Shown here: piece after piece, positions 1-10,300 of the stretch
Numbering within the stretch: position 1 is the stretch's first letter
Layout of the letters: every line of letters begins with the position of its first letter
Assembly (NCBI GenBank): GCA_041941305.1
Contig: JBGTQJ010000064.1
Span: 1-54,602, forward strand
Length of the DNA stretch: 54,602 nt
Direction: 5' to 3'
From: JANSWP01 sp041941305
Lineage (GTDB): Bacteria; Bacteroidota; Bacteroidia; Chitinophagales; Saprospiraceae
Notes under the pieces: model-generated
Database searches by the model: none
Told to the model about the DNA's origin: nothing
What the model saw: the letters and a program-made list of their open reading frames with translations, nothing else
Position numbers and translations under genes: made by a program

Positions 1-333
1 CATTTATCATTTTGACTTTTAACTTTATTAGCATAGAACTTAACAGCCCTGGGGACTAAGGGGCAGGATAAAACGATATTCGGTTATTCAACGAATACTT
101 TTACTTACGAGAAGTCTCTTCAGCTCCAAATTACCTCCTGGACCGCTGCCTGCGGCAGAATAAAACATTAATACTATTATTGTTCAAGGGAGCATTCCTT
201 ATACAAAATCCAATAGAATAGTGACGTTTTTAATAGAATAGTGATTTCTGGAAAGTAAATTAAACTCCACAAATTTCTTTTTCATAACTGGTAGTGTTAA
301 ATTGGTCTTTTTAGTGCTTTCCAAAATCAAATT
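1..333. other. Intergenic region upstream of the hybrid regulator
   Basis: I see no convincing gene here. The segment is AT-rich. It contains a short near-duplication in which the unit atagaatagtga occurs twice around 212-245, and a small GC-rich palindrome around 145-157 (ctgcctgcggcag). The regulator's promoter is presumably in this stretch, but I cannot point to a convincing TTTG/TAnnTTTG pair. Confidence 0.4.
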
Positions 334-3300
334 ATGAGTCATCAGTGTAATTATAAATGCATTGAAATTTTTTACTGCCTAATATTTCTTATCATAGCTG
401 GAGTTGTCAGAGGGCAAGAATCAAAATTAGAATACAAAGACACTGGTTATTTAGAAAGTACTCAAAAAGCTCACCCAATATTTTTCCAAAAATTAGGGGA
501 AGAAGAAGATTTGCCAAAGGGAATAGGTAACGTATTAAGAGACCGTCTTGGATTTCTCTGGATTAATGCTGATGATGGCATTTACCGCTACGACGGGATT
601 CAATTTAAAAAAATCGAATATGTACGGAAGGATTCTACTGACCCAGTAGTCAATGCCTATCATCACCTTTTTTTGGGAAAATCTGACACTTTATGGGCTG
701 TGGGAAGTTATAGTCAATTATGTTATTTTGATTGGTACACTGAAAGATTCAAAGCAATACCATTGCAATACCAAAATATGGAGGCTCCAAGGTTGCTTTC
801 TATGTTGGAGGATAGCCGTGGTATAATTTGGACAGCCTACTTTGGTCATGGCTTAAATAAAGTGAACCCCAAAACTGGAGAACTTTCCAGGACAGCAGTG
901 TATGAACATTTGCCTGAAAGTTTAATGAAGATCCACCATATAATGGAGGATAGCAGAGGAAATATTTGGGGGCTTAGTGAAAGTCTGTTCTGCCTTTCTT
1001 TTAAAAAAGGTACAAGAAAAATAGAGGGGGTGACACTTTATCCTGAATTAACAATTAATCGCTCTTCGGAACAAGGAACTATATGGGCGATTTCAGAAGA
1101 TTCGACTGGTTACATTTGGGCAGCGGGTTATAAGGGTAGTATCTGGCGAATTGACCCAGAAAATCAAAACCTTAAAAAATTCGAAGATGGTTTATCCCAA
1201 AAAAATAAGAACAGACAGAGTGAGGTCTATGATATGACTGTTGCCAGAGATGGCAAAATTTGGATAGCTGTCAATCAACACGGTATCAGTATTTTTGACC
1301 CAGTTACCACCAAATTTACGAATCAGCGTTATAATAGATTTGACCCTTTGAGTATTGGGAATGGTTCGGTAAGGGCGATTTATCAAGACCAGGAGAGAAT
1401 TATGTGGGTATCCATTGATGGAGGAGGTTTAAATTATTACGATTCAGATGCAGCCCTTTTTGGTCATTTCCGCTCAATTCCAAGCGAATCAAACTCTTTG
1501 AATGGAAACAGAGTGCAGGCTTTTTATGAAGATAGTAGTGGTGAGGTATGGATTGGTACCAATGAGGGATTAAACCAATTTGACCGGCGGACAGGACGTT
1601 TTCAGCAGTATGATGATCCTAATTCACTATTGAAAAACCCATTCTCTGGTGTATTATCCATAGTAGAGGACACTAATAACCCACCTTTTTTTACAGATAA
1701 AATATGGATAGGGACAAGCAAAGGGCTTTTGACATTCAACCCAAAGACCCGAGCATTTTCCAAAAGGTACTTCTCTGATGGAGCAACAAAATCTTTGGAG
1801 ACCGACCAAATTAGACATTTAGTAAAAACGAAAAATGAGACAATTTGGGTAAATACCTGTTTCCCTCATCGTATTTTCCAATTAAAAAATGAAACGGGAA
1901 CTTTTGAGGAAATTGAACTTTTGGCATATAAATCAAAAGGTGATATCGCTTATGTCTTTCTCGACGACCGCCAAAATTTTTGGATATACTCCCATGAAAA
2001 CGGATTATTCAAATTGGAGTTAAATACGGGAGTACAATCTCATTTGACCATTCAATCGAATCAATTTGGAACTTTTGAGCCATCTGCTGTCATTACGATT
2101 TGGCAAGATGCTAAGAACAGATATTGGCTGGGCGGTTCGGGTTTGTATTTATTAACGACTGTCCCCAATAAAGAAAATGAATATACCTTCGAAGACTTTA
2201 GTGAAAGGGCAGGAATTTCAGATGCAACTGTTTTTGGAATTCTCCAAGGTGATAATGGAGAGGCTTGGGTCAGCACCTCAAAAGGTATGGTGAAAATAGA
2301 TCCCGAAACCCTTACTTTTCAAAATTATCGAACATCGGACGGTTTGCAGGGGATGGAATTTTTTCAACGGGCATTTTATAAAAGTCCATCTTCTGGTGAA
2401 CTTTACTTCGGAGGGCAAAACGGCTTCAATGTTTTTCATCCGAAAGATATCCAAAAAGATACGCTCCCCCCTCCTATTGTCATTACCCAAGTCGAAGTTT
2501 TCAGAGATTCGATTATGCAAAAAGTGAACCTCGAAACAGCAAAAGGCGAAAATAATATTCCGATTATTGAGCTGTTTTACGGCGACAAAATATTGGACAT
2601 TCAATATGTCGGGCTACATTTTGGTGACCCCAAACGCAATCAATATGCCCTTCAATTGGAAGGCTATGATGAAAATTGGCGATATGTCGGCAATAAAACT
2701 GAGGTGACTTATACCAATCTTAATGCAGGTAAATACCTTTTTAAAGTCAAAGCTGCTAATAAGGATGGTTTTTGGAATGAAACAGGCACTAGTTTAAAAG
2801 TGATTGTACGCCCTCCATGGTGGGCGACCTGGTGGGCATATGTTGCCTATTTAATACTGATAGCATCGGCGATTTATTTTTTATACAGGTTTCAATTGAG
2901 GCGCAATACCGAAAAGGCAGAAGCTGCCTACTTAAAAGAAATGGACAACTTAAAAACCCAATTTTTCTCAAATATTACCCACGAATTCCGGACACCGCTC
3001 ACCCTCATTTTGGGGCCTGCCAAACAGCTCCATGACAATGAACCGCAGCCCGAAAAGCAAAAAGGCCTGGCAAGCATCGTCAAAAATGCCAATCATTTAT
3101 TAGGGTTGATTAATCAATTACTCGATTTATCCAAATTGGAAAGCCAGCAAATGAGCGTCGAAATCAAACACGGCGATCTTATCAAATACACCCAGGACTT
3201 GTTGGATATTTTTAAACCATTGGCAAAACGGAAAGAACAAAACCTTCATTTTTTTGCAAGCCATGAAATTTGGGAAACCAATTTTGATCAGGATAAATGG

Positions 3301-4488
3301 AACAAAATCATTTTTAACCTACTTTCCAATGCCATTAAGTTTAGTCAAAACAAAGGAAATATTGAATTGAGTTTGTCTAAATTAAGAATAAATGAAAATG
3401 AATTTATTCATTTAAAAGTAAAGGACGATGGTCAGGGTATCGGGAAAGATAATTTGAAGCAAATTTTCAACCGTTTTTATCAAGTCGATGCCTCAGCGAC
3501 CCGAATTCAGGAAGGGGCAGGAATTGGCTTATCTCTAGTGAAAGAATTAGTCGAATTGCAAGGAGGGAGCATTCAAGTAGAAAGCGAAATAGATACAGGC
3601 ACCACTTTTGAAATCAAAATTCCAATACTCAAATCTTCAGAGAAAGTGAGAAACATTCAGACTGATTCCCTGAAAAATCTACCGATTTGGGTGGAAGGAA
3701 AAACTGAAATCCTAACAAAACCAACCGATTCTTCAGAAGAGCTTTTGGAAGTTTTGATAATTGAGGACAACACCGAAATGGGCTCATATATCCGCTCGTG
3801 CCTCGACCCAGCCCAATACATAGTCACTTTTGCGAATGATGGGGAAGAAGGCATCGAAAAGGCCTTCGAGACTATTCCCGACCTCATTATTTCGGACATC
3901 ATGATGCCGAAAAAAGATGGATTTGAAGTGGTAACTGCCATTCGGGAGCATTTGCCGACTTCGCATATTCCCATTGTTTTATTAACTGCAAAGGCTGCTT
4001 TGGAGAGTCGGTTGGAAGGGCTGGAACGTGGGGCAGATGCCTATTTGACCAAACCCTTTAGCCCCGAAGAATTGGTTTTGCGGATTCGCAAACTCATCGA
4101 ATTGCGTCAATTTCTACAACGACGATACCAAAATCAAGATCACGAATCAGACAGTGTTGCCGAAACTTACCAAAAAGAAGATGCCTTCATTACCAATCTC
4201 AGAGCTTACATTATCGAAAATATTGATAATTCTGATCTTACCGTAGTGGATATTAGCAAGCATTTCTTCATGAGTCGGGTTCAACTTTATCGAAAAATCA
4301 AAGCTTTAACCAATCATTCAGTTAGTGTTTTTATTCGAAAGGTGCGTTTAGAAATTGCTTATGAATTAGTAAAAGCAAAAGACCTGACCCTTTCTGAAAT
4401 TGCCTACCAAACGGGGTTTACCTCGCCAACTTATTTTTCAACTGTATTTAAGCAACAATACGGCAAAGCCCCCTCGGAAAAGGGTTAA
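334..4488 (+). CDS. Hybrid two-component system protein (propeller-kinase-receiver-AraC)
   Basis: This is a one-protein signalling system of the Bacteroidota HTCS type. An N-terminal signal segment (about residues 10-27, ending VVRGQ) is followed by a periplasmic two-component propeller made of Reg_prop-like repeats with IW(I/V)GT-type motifs. A Y_Y_Y domain (about 740-820) and one membrane helix (about 830-851) come next. The histidine kinase core carries His883 in NITHEFRTPLT, and an HATPase domain with N and G boxes follows. A receiver domain has the likely phospho-acceptor Asp1188 in ISDIMMPKKDG. The C-terminus is an AraC-type double helix-turn-helix (about 1285-1384). Length and domain order match complete family members, so it looks functional. 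In this family the periplasmic part senses a ligand, often a glycan, and the AraC part controls nearby surface genes. The ligand here is unknown. The downstream secreted-protein cluster is the obvious candidate target, but that is inference. Confidence 0.95.
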   Translation: MSHQCNYKCIEIFYCLIFLIIAGVVRGQESKLEYKDTGYLESTQKAHPIFFQKLGEEEDLPKGIGNVLRDRLGFLWINADDGIYRYDGIQFKKIEYVRKDSTDPVVNAYHHLFLGKSDTLWAVGSYSQLCYFDWYTERFKAIPLQYQNMEAPRLLSMLEDSRGIIWTAYFGHGLNKVNPKTGELSRTAVYEHLPESLMKIHHIMEDSRGNIWGLSESLFCLSFKKGTRKIEGVTLYPELTINRSSEQGTIWAISEDSTGYIWAAGYKGSIWRIDPENQNLKKFEDGLSQKNKNRQSEVYDMTVARDGKIWIAVNQHGISIFDPVTTKFTNQRYNRFDPLSIGNGSVRAIYQDQERIMWVSIDGGGLNYYDSDAALFGHFRSIPSESNSLNGNRVQAFYEDSSGEVWIGTNEGLNQFDRRTGRFQQYDDPNSLLKNPFSGVLSIVEDTNNPPFFTDKIWIGTSKGLLTFNPKTRAFSKRYFSDGATKSLETDQIRHLVKTKNETIWVNTCFPHRIFQLKNETGTFEEIELLAYKSKGDIAYVFLDDRQNFWIYSHENGLFKLELNTGVQSHLTIQSNQFGTFEPSAVITIWQDAKNRYWLGGSGLYLLTTVPNKENEYTFEDFSERAGISDATVFGILQGDNGEAWVSTSKGMVKIDPETLTFQNYRTSDGLQGMEFFQRAFYKSPSSGELYFGGQNGFNVFHPKDIQKDTLPPPIVITQVEVFRDSIMQKVNLETAKGENNIPIIELFYGDKILDIQYVGLHFGDPKRNQYALQLEGYDENWRYVGNKTEVTYTNLNAGKYLFKVKAANKDGFWNETGTSLKVIVRPPWWATWWAYVAYLILIASAIYFLYRFQLRRNTEKAEAAYLKEMDNLKTQFFSNITHEFRTPLTLILGPAKQLHDNEPQPEKQKGLASIVKNANHLLGLINQLLDLSKLESQQMSVEIKHGDLIKYTQDLLDIFKPLAKRKEQNLHFFASHEIWETNFDQDKWNKIIFNLLSNAIKFSQNKGNIELSLSKLRINENEFIHLKVKDDGQGIGKDNLKQIFNRFYQVDASATRIQEGAGIGLSLVKELVELQGGSIQVESEIDTGTTFEIKIPILKSSEKVRNIQTDSLKNLPIWVEGKTEILTKPTDSSEELLEVLIIEDNTEMGSYIRSCLDPAQYIVTFANDGEEGIEKAFETIPDLIISDIMMPKKDGFEVVTAIREHLPTSHIPIVLLTAKAALESRLEGLERGADAYLTKPFSPEELVLRIRKLIELRQFLQRRYQNQDHESDSVAETYQKEDAFITNLRAYIIENIDNSDLTVVDISKHFFMSRVQLYRKIKALTNHSVSVFIRKVRLEIAYELVKAKDLTLSEIAYQTGFTSPTYFSTVFKQQYGKAPSEKG

Positions 4489-4564
4489 AAGCTATCAAAT
4501 GTAACATAATTGTAAGGATAGGTAACATAGTTTAAAGTCCAGAAATAGGCCAAATTATAGCTTT

Positions 4565-4723
4565 GTACTCTGTAAACTAAATATCTTATTTTTTTGAAGG
4601 CTTCTTTTTTGCGATTGTTTCGTTGAAAATACTCGCCATAGCTTAGGCTATGTCTGCGTTTTTCGCCTCACACTCACAAAAAAGAAGCCTTCAAAAAAAC
4701 AACATACTTAATTTACAGAGTAC
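4565..4723. repeat. Palindromic ~160-bp element, copy 1
   Basis: The 159-bp element has terminal inverted arms: gtactctgtaaa at the left and tttacagagtac at the right. Inner arms (tttttgaaggcttctttttt and its complement) continue the palindrome. The centre holds a small stem, atagc-ttag-gctat, flanked by ctcgcc and a stretch reading cgtttttcgcctc. The same centre occurs in the elements at 20724-20884 and 30470-30633 (the last in the opposite orientation). The three have almost the same length, so this is a dispersed family with no coding capacity. It lies between the hybrid regulator and the small AraC protein and could act as a transcript-end structure. Confidence 0.75.
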
Positions 4724-4758
4724 TTTGTATCATTGATTTAACAACCAATTCTTTTGCT

Positions 4759-5088
4759 ATGAAACAATACGAACAAGTATGGTTGGCAAATTTGGATGCA
4801 GCTATTGCAGAAGAGTTGAATAATCCAGACTTTAAATTAGATGATTTAGCGAATGCAGTTGCCACGAGCATTGCACAATTGCATGTCAAAGTGCTGAAAT
4901 TGACCGGATTGACTCCCCGAATGTATATCCGCAAAAAACGTTTGGAAAAAGCCAATGAATTATTAGAAATCGGTGTTTATGCCACGGTAAAGGAAGTTTC
5001 CTTGGCGGTAGGTTATCGGCATATCAGTTATTTTTCTGAAATATACAAGAATAGGTATGGGAAAAAACCAATAGAATACTTGAAATGA
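4759..5088 (+). CDS. Stand-alone AraC-type DNA-binding domain protein
   Basis: This 109-residue protein is almost nothing but an AraC/XylS helix-turn-helix module. The first recognition region is around SIAQLHVKVLKLTGLTPRMY and the second around VKEVSLAVGYRHISYFSEIYK, ending in the usual YGKKPIEYLK. No sensing or dimerisation domain is present, whereas typical AraC regulators are 250-300 residues. It sits just downstream of a regulator that ends in the same kind of domain. It may be an accessory regulator, or it could compete with the hybrid protein for its sites. It could also be a fragment of a duplicated regulator that kept a good start codon. The sequence shows the fold clearly but gives no target. 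Confidence 0.8.
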   Translation: MKQYEQVWLANLDAAIAEELNNPDFKLDDLANAVATSIAQLHVKVLKLTGLTPRMYIRKKRLEKANELLEIGVYATVKEVSLAVGYRHISYFSEIYKNRYGKKPIEYLK

Positions 5089-5132
5089 AAAGCATTGGAA
5101 TAATGGAAAACATATCCAACCAAAAGCCAAGT

Positions 5133-5320
5133 CCATAGAATTTGAGAGATTGAGAGATTGAGAGATTGAGAAATTGAGAGATTGAGAGATTGAGAGATTG
5201 AGAAATATTTTCATGTCTCACACTCTCACACTCTCACACTCTCAAATTCTCACACTCTTTAACTTCAAGCCAGAAAAGACTTCCTTGAATTTCTTGCCAC
5301 ATTTGCGCAAAAAATAACTT
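5133..5320. repeat. Tandem-octamer element A, copy 1
   Basis: The element opens with ccatagaatttgag, runs through a tandem array of the 8-mer gagattga (about eight units), then a ctcacact array that can pair with it, and ends in an approximately 60-bp unique tail from acttcaagccagaaaag to gcgcaaaaaataactt. The whole block recurs at 22795-22958 with fewer 8-mer units. It therefore combines a variable-number repeat with a conserved tail. It lies in a 580-bp gap between the small AraC gene and the S74 protein gene. In the rest of that gap (5321-5668) I see no gene. Confidence 0.8.
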
Positions 5321-5668
5321 GGAAGGAACTAAATTATTTAATGTAAATAAAAGCCCAGCCGATAATGAGTATTTCAAGTGTTATAACAATATAGTTCGTG
5401 TACGAAACTAGTTTTAACAATTAAGAAAACACACAAAAAGGTACTAAGTAACTCCAGGCAACTATCATGAAACAAGATTGGCGTTTTGAGGCAAATGGCT
5501 ACTAAATCTTTGAGGATTGGTAACCACAAACGACAGATTTATAATTGACCATTAATAACCTTCATTCACAAAACTGAATGCCTCAGGTTTGATGAATTTG
5601 TACATTAAGGATACAGGTTCACCTTGCCTTTTTATGTCTAAATATCTTTAACAAAAAAAGAAATAATT

Positions 5669-7171
5669 ATGAGAGCTTTAAATACTTTGTTCTTTTTTAT
5701 ATTGGTTGCATTTACAAGCCAAATCAATGCGCAGGCGACACTAAGTTTCCAGGGAGTTATCAAAAACTCTGACGGAACAGCCGTAGATAATGGCAATTAT
5801 AGTATTACCTTTAAATTGTATGAAACATCCAGTGGCGGTACCGCAATCTGGTCAGAAACACAAGGCAGCGTTGCAGTCAATGGTGGTATTTATAGTGTTT
5901 TATTAGGGGAAAACACCCCACTCAACGCCGCATTTGATAAAACCTATTACCTCAGTATGTCCGTAGATGGAGGGGCCGAAATTGTCCCTCGTATTCGATT
6001 GACTTCCTCTCCCTATGCGCTTGCTTTGATAGGCAATACCAATGTATTTGCCTCTGATGGAAATGTGGGAATTGGGACTGCCACACCTACCAAGAAATTA
6101 GAGGTAATTGGTGATACAAAAGTAGATGGGGATTTGGAAGTCACAGGAGATTTTAATGTTACAGGAGCAATAACTGGTATCAACTATACTAATTTGACTC
6201 AGGACGTAATCACTACAGGAAATATGAGTGCAGATACGATTACTGCGACAGGTAATTTTTCAGGTCACCTAAGTAAAAGTGGTGGCATTAATTACGATGC
6301 GATTGCGGGAGATCATCATTTTAAAATAGATGGGACGGATAAATTGGTTATTGGTTCCAGTGAAATAAATATGTCAGCCCCACTAATAATAAATGGCAGC
6401 ACCCAGAACGGGACAAATGTGTACAAGGGTCTATATTGTAACAATGGTTTTTGTGGTAACAACTCAAGCTTTCAATCCGTATCAATCAAAGCTAGTAATT
6501 ACCTATTTTGTCCTGGGGTTTATGTTACTTCAGACCAACGTATAAAAAAGGATTTTGTGCATACAAATGCTAAGGCTGATCTATTTGGTATACAAAACCT
6601 TCGCGTTACCGATTATCAATATATTGATACTTATGAACAAGGTTCAAAAACCAAAAAAGGACTTATTGCCCAGGAAGTAAGGAAGATTTACCCTGAGGCT
6701 GTTACCCTCTCTACTGATTTTGTGCCGAGCATCTACGATTTTGCAACTCAATCCTCATTAGGTAATGGAAAACTAAGTATCACGCTGGCAAAAGATCATG
6801 ATTTAGTGGCAGGAGATGAGGTGAAACTAATTATGCCGGATGGAAAGGATCAAAAATTTACGGTAGTATCTGTGATTTCTGAAAAATCATTTACTATAAA
6901 TTGGAAAGACGCAGCCCCTGAAAGAATCTTTGTACATGGCAAAAAAGTAGATGATTTTCATACTGTAGATTATGATTATATTTTCACTCTCAATGTCTCT
7001 GCTACACAAGAACTTGCTCGTCGGGTAGAGCAATTAGAAAGAGAAAATGAGCAACTAAAAAATCAAAATCAAGGACTAAGCAGCACCCTGAATAATATTC
7101 TTGGACGTATTCATGCTTTGGAAAACCAAAACCCAACAGTTTCTGGAAATGCAGAATCTGCCAATGAGTAG
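5669..7171 (+). CDS. Secreted tail-fibre-like protein with S74 intramolecular chaperone domain
   Basis: A signal peptide (residues 1-21, ending QINAQ) is followed by a compact beta domain that starts LSFQGVIKNSDG, typical of Bacteroidota secreted proteins. A repetitive shaft-like region includes VGIGTATPTKKLEV. A C-terminal peptidase S74 (endosialidase chaperone) domain begins near Ser288. The motif TSDQRIKKD carries the Ser288/Lys293 pair expected for self-cleavage. An insertion (about 360-430) splits the domain before the VDYDYIFTLNVSATQEL helix, and a leucine-zipper-like coiled coil closes the protein. S74 domains help trimeric fibres fold and may then cut themselves off. The protein heads a run of four secreted proteins on the same strand, so a surface-fibre role is likely. 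The start codon follows an A-rich leader and opens directly onto the signal peptide. Confidence 0.85.
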   Translation: MRALNTLFFFILVAFTSQINAQATLSFQGVIKNSDGTAVDNGNYSITFKLYETSSGGTAIWSETQGSVAVNGGIYSVLLGENTPLNAAFDKTYYLSMSVDGGAEIVPRIRLTSSPYALALIGNTNVFASDGNVGIGTATPTKKLEVIGDTKVDGDLEVTGDFNVTGAITGINYTNLTQDVITTGNMSADTITATGNFSGHLSKSGGINYDAIAGDHHFKIDGTDKLVIGSSEINMSAPLIINGSTQNGTNVYKGLYCNNGFCGNNSSFQSVSIKASNYLFCPGVYVTSDQRIKKDFVHTNAKADLFGIQNLRVTDYQYIDTYEQGSKTKKGLIAQEVRKIYPEAVTLSTDFVPSIYDFATQSSLGNGKLSITLAKDHDLVAGDEVKLIMPDGKDQKFTVVSVISEKSFTINWKDAAPERIFVHGKKVDDFHTVDYDYIFTLNVSATQELARRVEQLERENEQLKNQNQGLSSTLNNILGRIHALENQNPTVSGNAESANE

Positions 7172-7304
7172 TTCGAATTCTGAAAATGAATTCTTAATTC
7201 TTTCAATAGTTTTTATTCCAAAATAGAGTATAAGGCACACTCTCAATCGACCCTCTTATACCGCTAACTGGATAAATCTATTCATTGATTAAAAATCTCC
7301 AAAC

Positions 7305-10300
7305 ATGAAAAATATAAAATATATAATAACCAGCCTGTCAATGTTAGTTTATTTTGGGGCAATGTCCCAAACTGCATCAGTGCGCTATGTGCGCATTCAA
7401 CAAAATGGAACGGGAAGTGATCACCTTATGCAATTAGCTGAAGTCAGAGCAATAGAAACAAGCACCGGTACGAATGTAGCCTTGAATAAAACAATTACCT
7501 CATTCAGTAATAATCCCTCTCATCCAGATGCCAATTTTGTGGATGGCAATGTCAATAATTTTGGTTTGAGTCAAAATGCCGGAACAGCTGAATTTATTGA
7601 AATTGATCTTGGGGCGGCGTATATTTTAGATAAAATTGAAATCGTAAACCGCTCAGATAGCCATTGGTTTAGGGCAGAGAACCTACAATTGGTATTGAAA
7701 GACTACGCAGGAATTGTTAGCTATTCTACACCCATTGATGCTTATCAGGGGCAGAATAGTGGTTATACAACTTCCTGGAATGTAACTTCAGATGGAGAGG
7801 CGCTGAATTATGATGGAGCAAACAGCTATATCGAAATGCCCTCAGCTTTGTCAATTGGAGGAGGTGATATGAGCTTTGAGTGTTTTATAAAAGTTCCTAC
7901 GGTTGGAACGGGCGGGCTTAGTTCCGGTGAGCGGGTAGGTTGTGTGGTGGGAAATTTTGGTTCAAATAACAACAGCATCAATTTCGAAATACATAGTGCC
8001 GGTCAGCTAAGGCTATATTGGAATCAAGGACAAATTAATGAATTTGGAACAACAGATCTTAGAGATGACACTTGGCACCATATCGCCTATGTCAGAAATG
8101 TGACAGATAATAAATGGTATGTGTATATTGATGGTGTATTAGAATTTACACACAATAGTGCCGGGTCTAACATCACCATTAATAATGCCTTCCGGATTGG
8201 AAATGATTATCGTTCGGGTGGGCTTCCTTATCATGGAAATTTGGATGAGGTTCGCTTTTGGAGTAAAGCCTTGACCCAATCTGAAATTCAAACCAATTTA
8301 GTTTGCGAGATAAGTGGTTCAGAAACCGGACTAGAAGCATATTATCGGCTAAATACTGGAAGGGACGGAAGTGATAATACAGGTTTAACCTGGGCAGAGG
8401 ATTTTACTTCTAACAATTATTTCGGAAAATTGACTGGTTTTTCAATGTCTGGTAGTTCTTCCAATTGGGTAGAACCTGGAGGTCTTATTTGTGTGACGGC
8501 TAACATTAGCGGTAGTACTGTAGGGTGTGATACCCTTCATTTGACTGCCTCTGGAGGTGACACCTATCTTTGGAGTACAGGAGACACCATCGCACAAATA
8601 GTCGTGGATTCTTCGGCGACTTATTTTGTTACTGTAACTAATTCCAGCGGAAATACTGCTACTGCAAGCCACACGGTGACCATTAGCACCTCCCCAACTG
8701 CGAGTATTAGTGGAAATGCTACTGCCTGTGACAGTACTACCCTAACTGTCACGGGGGCAGGCACTTATCTTTGGTCGAGTGGAGATACGACAACACAAGT
8801 GAACTATACAGCAAATGGGACCTATTTTGTCACAGTGATGAATGCATCTGGTTGTTCTGCTGTTGACAGTCTTGTCGTGACTATAAACACTTCCCCCAGT
8901 GCAAGTATTTCAATAGATTCAAGTAATTGTGGTGTAGTTATATTAACTGCTTCAGGTGGGACATCTTATCTATGGAGTAATGGAGATACCTCTGCCCAGG
9001 TTAATTTGACCACTTCTGGCACTTATACTGTTACTGTAACCAGTAGTGGTGGATGTACCGATTCACAAAGTCAGGCAATAGTGATAGGTTCAAATACGAC
9101 TTACTATTTAGATGCCGACGGAGATGGGTATGGAGATAAAAGCACAAGTGTTACCTTGTGTGGACAACCCCAGCCGGCAGGATACGTTGAAAATGACGGA
9201 GACTGTGATGACGCGAATGGCCAAATTCATCCTGGTGCCCCGGAAATCTGTGATAATATTGATAATAATTGTAATGGCATATTGACAGAAGGGAATTGCC
9301 CCGGCAACGAAGGAGAAATATCAGACTTTTGTGCCTCGGTCAGTTCGAATAATGTACTTTCAGGAACGGGCTCTTTCAACTATGGCAGTATAAGTAATGG
9401 TCTCAATGCGGTATCTAGGGTAAGTGCGACTGTTGGACAACCACTGGTAGGGACTGCATTTGAACCTAACCTAAATTTAGCCTTTGGCTTTTGGTCTCGC
9501 TTTCTTATAGCACCTTCTGCACCGGCGGTTCTAGGCAGTGAAGGGGAGTTTCCGGATAGAAATCAAATCAAATGGGAAGCAGACCCACTGAGCCCGGCAG
9601 CTACAAGTGGATTTAATATTTATCGCAATGGAGCTTTGTTGGCAAGTGTCAATCCGGAAGTTCGCTCCTTCCTGGACTTCAATGTCATCGCCGGAGAATT
9701 TTATACTTACGAAGTAGCAGGGATTAATGATTTTGGAGAAGGATATAAAGGCAGTGCTTTAGCCTTTTTAAATCCAAACGGAGTGGTGACAGGAAAAATT
9801 GAAACCTTTACGGGCAATCCTGTACCTAATGCGGTAGTGACACTCACACCGACCATCGGAACGGCTTTGGCATTTGATGGTATTGGTAGTTCCTTTGTGG
9901 AGTATGATACACTTTTTCCCAGAGCGGCTTTTACTGTTTCCTGTTGGGTAAAAATCGGAAATAATAACGATGCTGCAGGTATCATTGATTTGGGTAGTAA
10001 CATTGGGAAAAACTGGTGGTTGCACACACAAACTAGTGGCAATCCAAAAGGAGTAACATTTGGAATTGGCAGAGATACAAATGATGTAACAGAATTGAGT
10101 TACGAATTTCCTGTAGATGAAGCAGATGAATGGCATTATGTAGCAGCCAGTTTTAGCGGAGCAGCACTTTTATTATATGTTGATGGGGAATTGATTGAAA
10201 CCGCTGTGGCGGATATCGAATCAGACAGTTCCATATTATTTTTTGGGCAACGACCAGAGGCAACGGGCTACTATACGGGGAAACTCGATGAGGTTCGGTT

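Noticed and set aside
5133..5320. Possible CRISPR array at the gagattga repeats
   Set aside because: The 8-bp units are contiguous with no unique spacers, so this is a simple tandem repeat and not a CRISPR.
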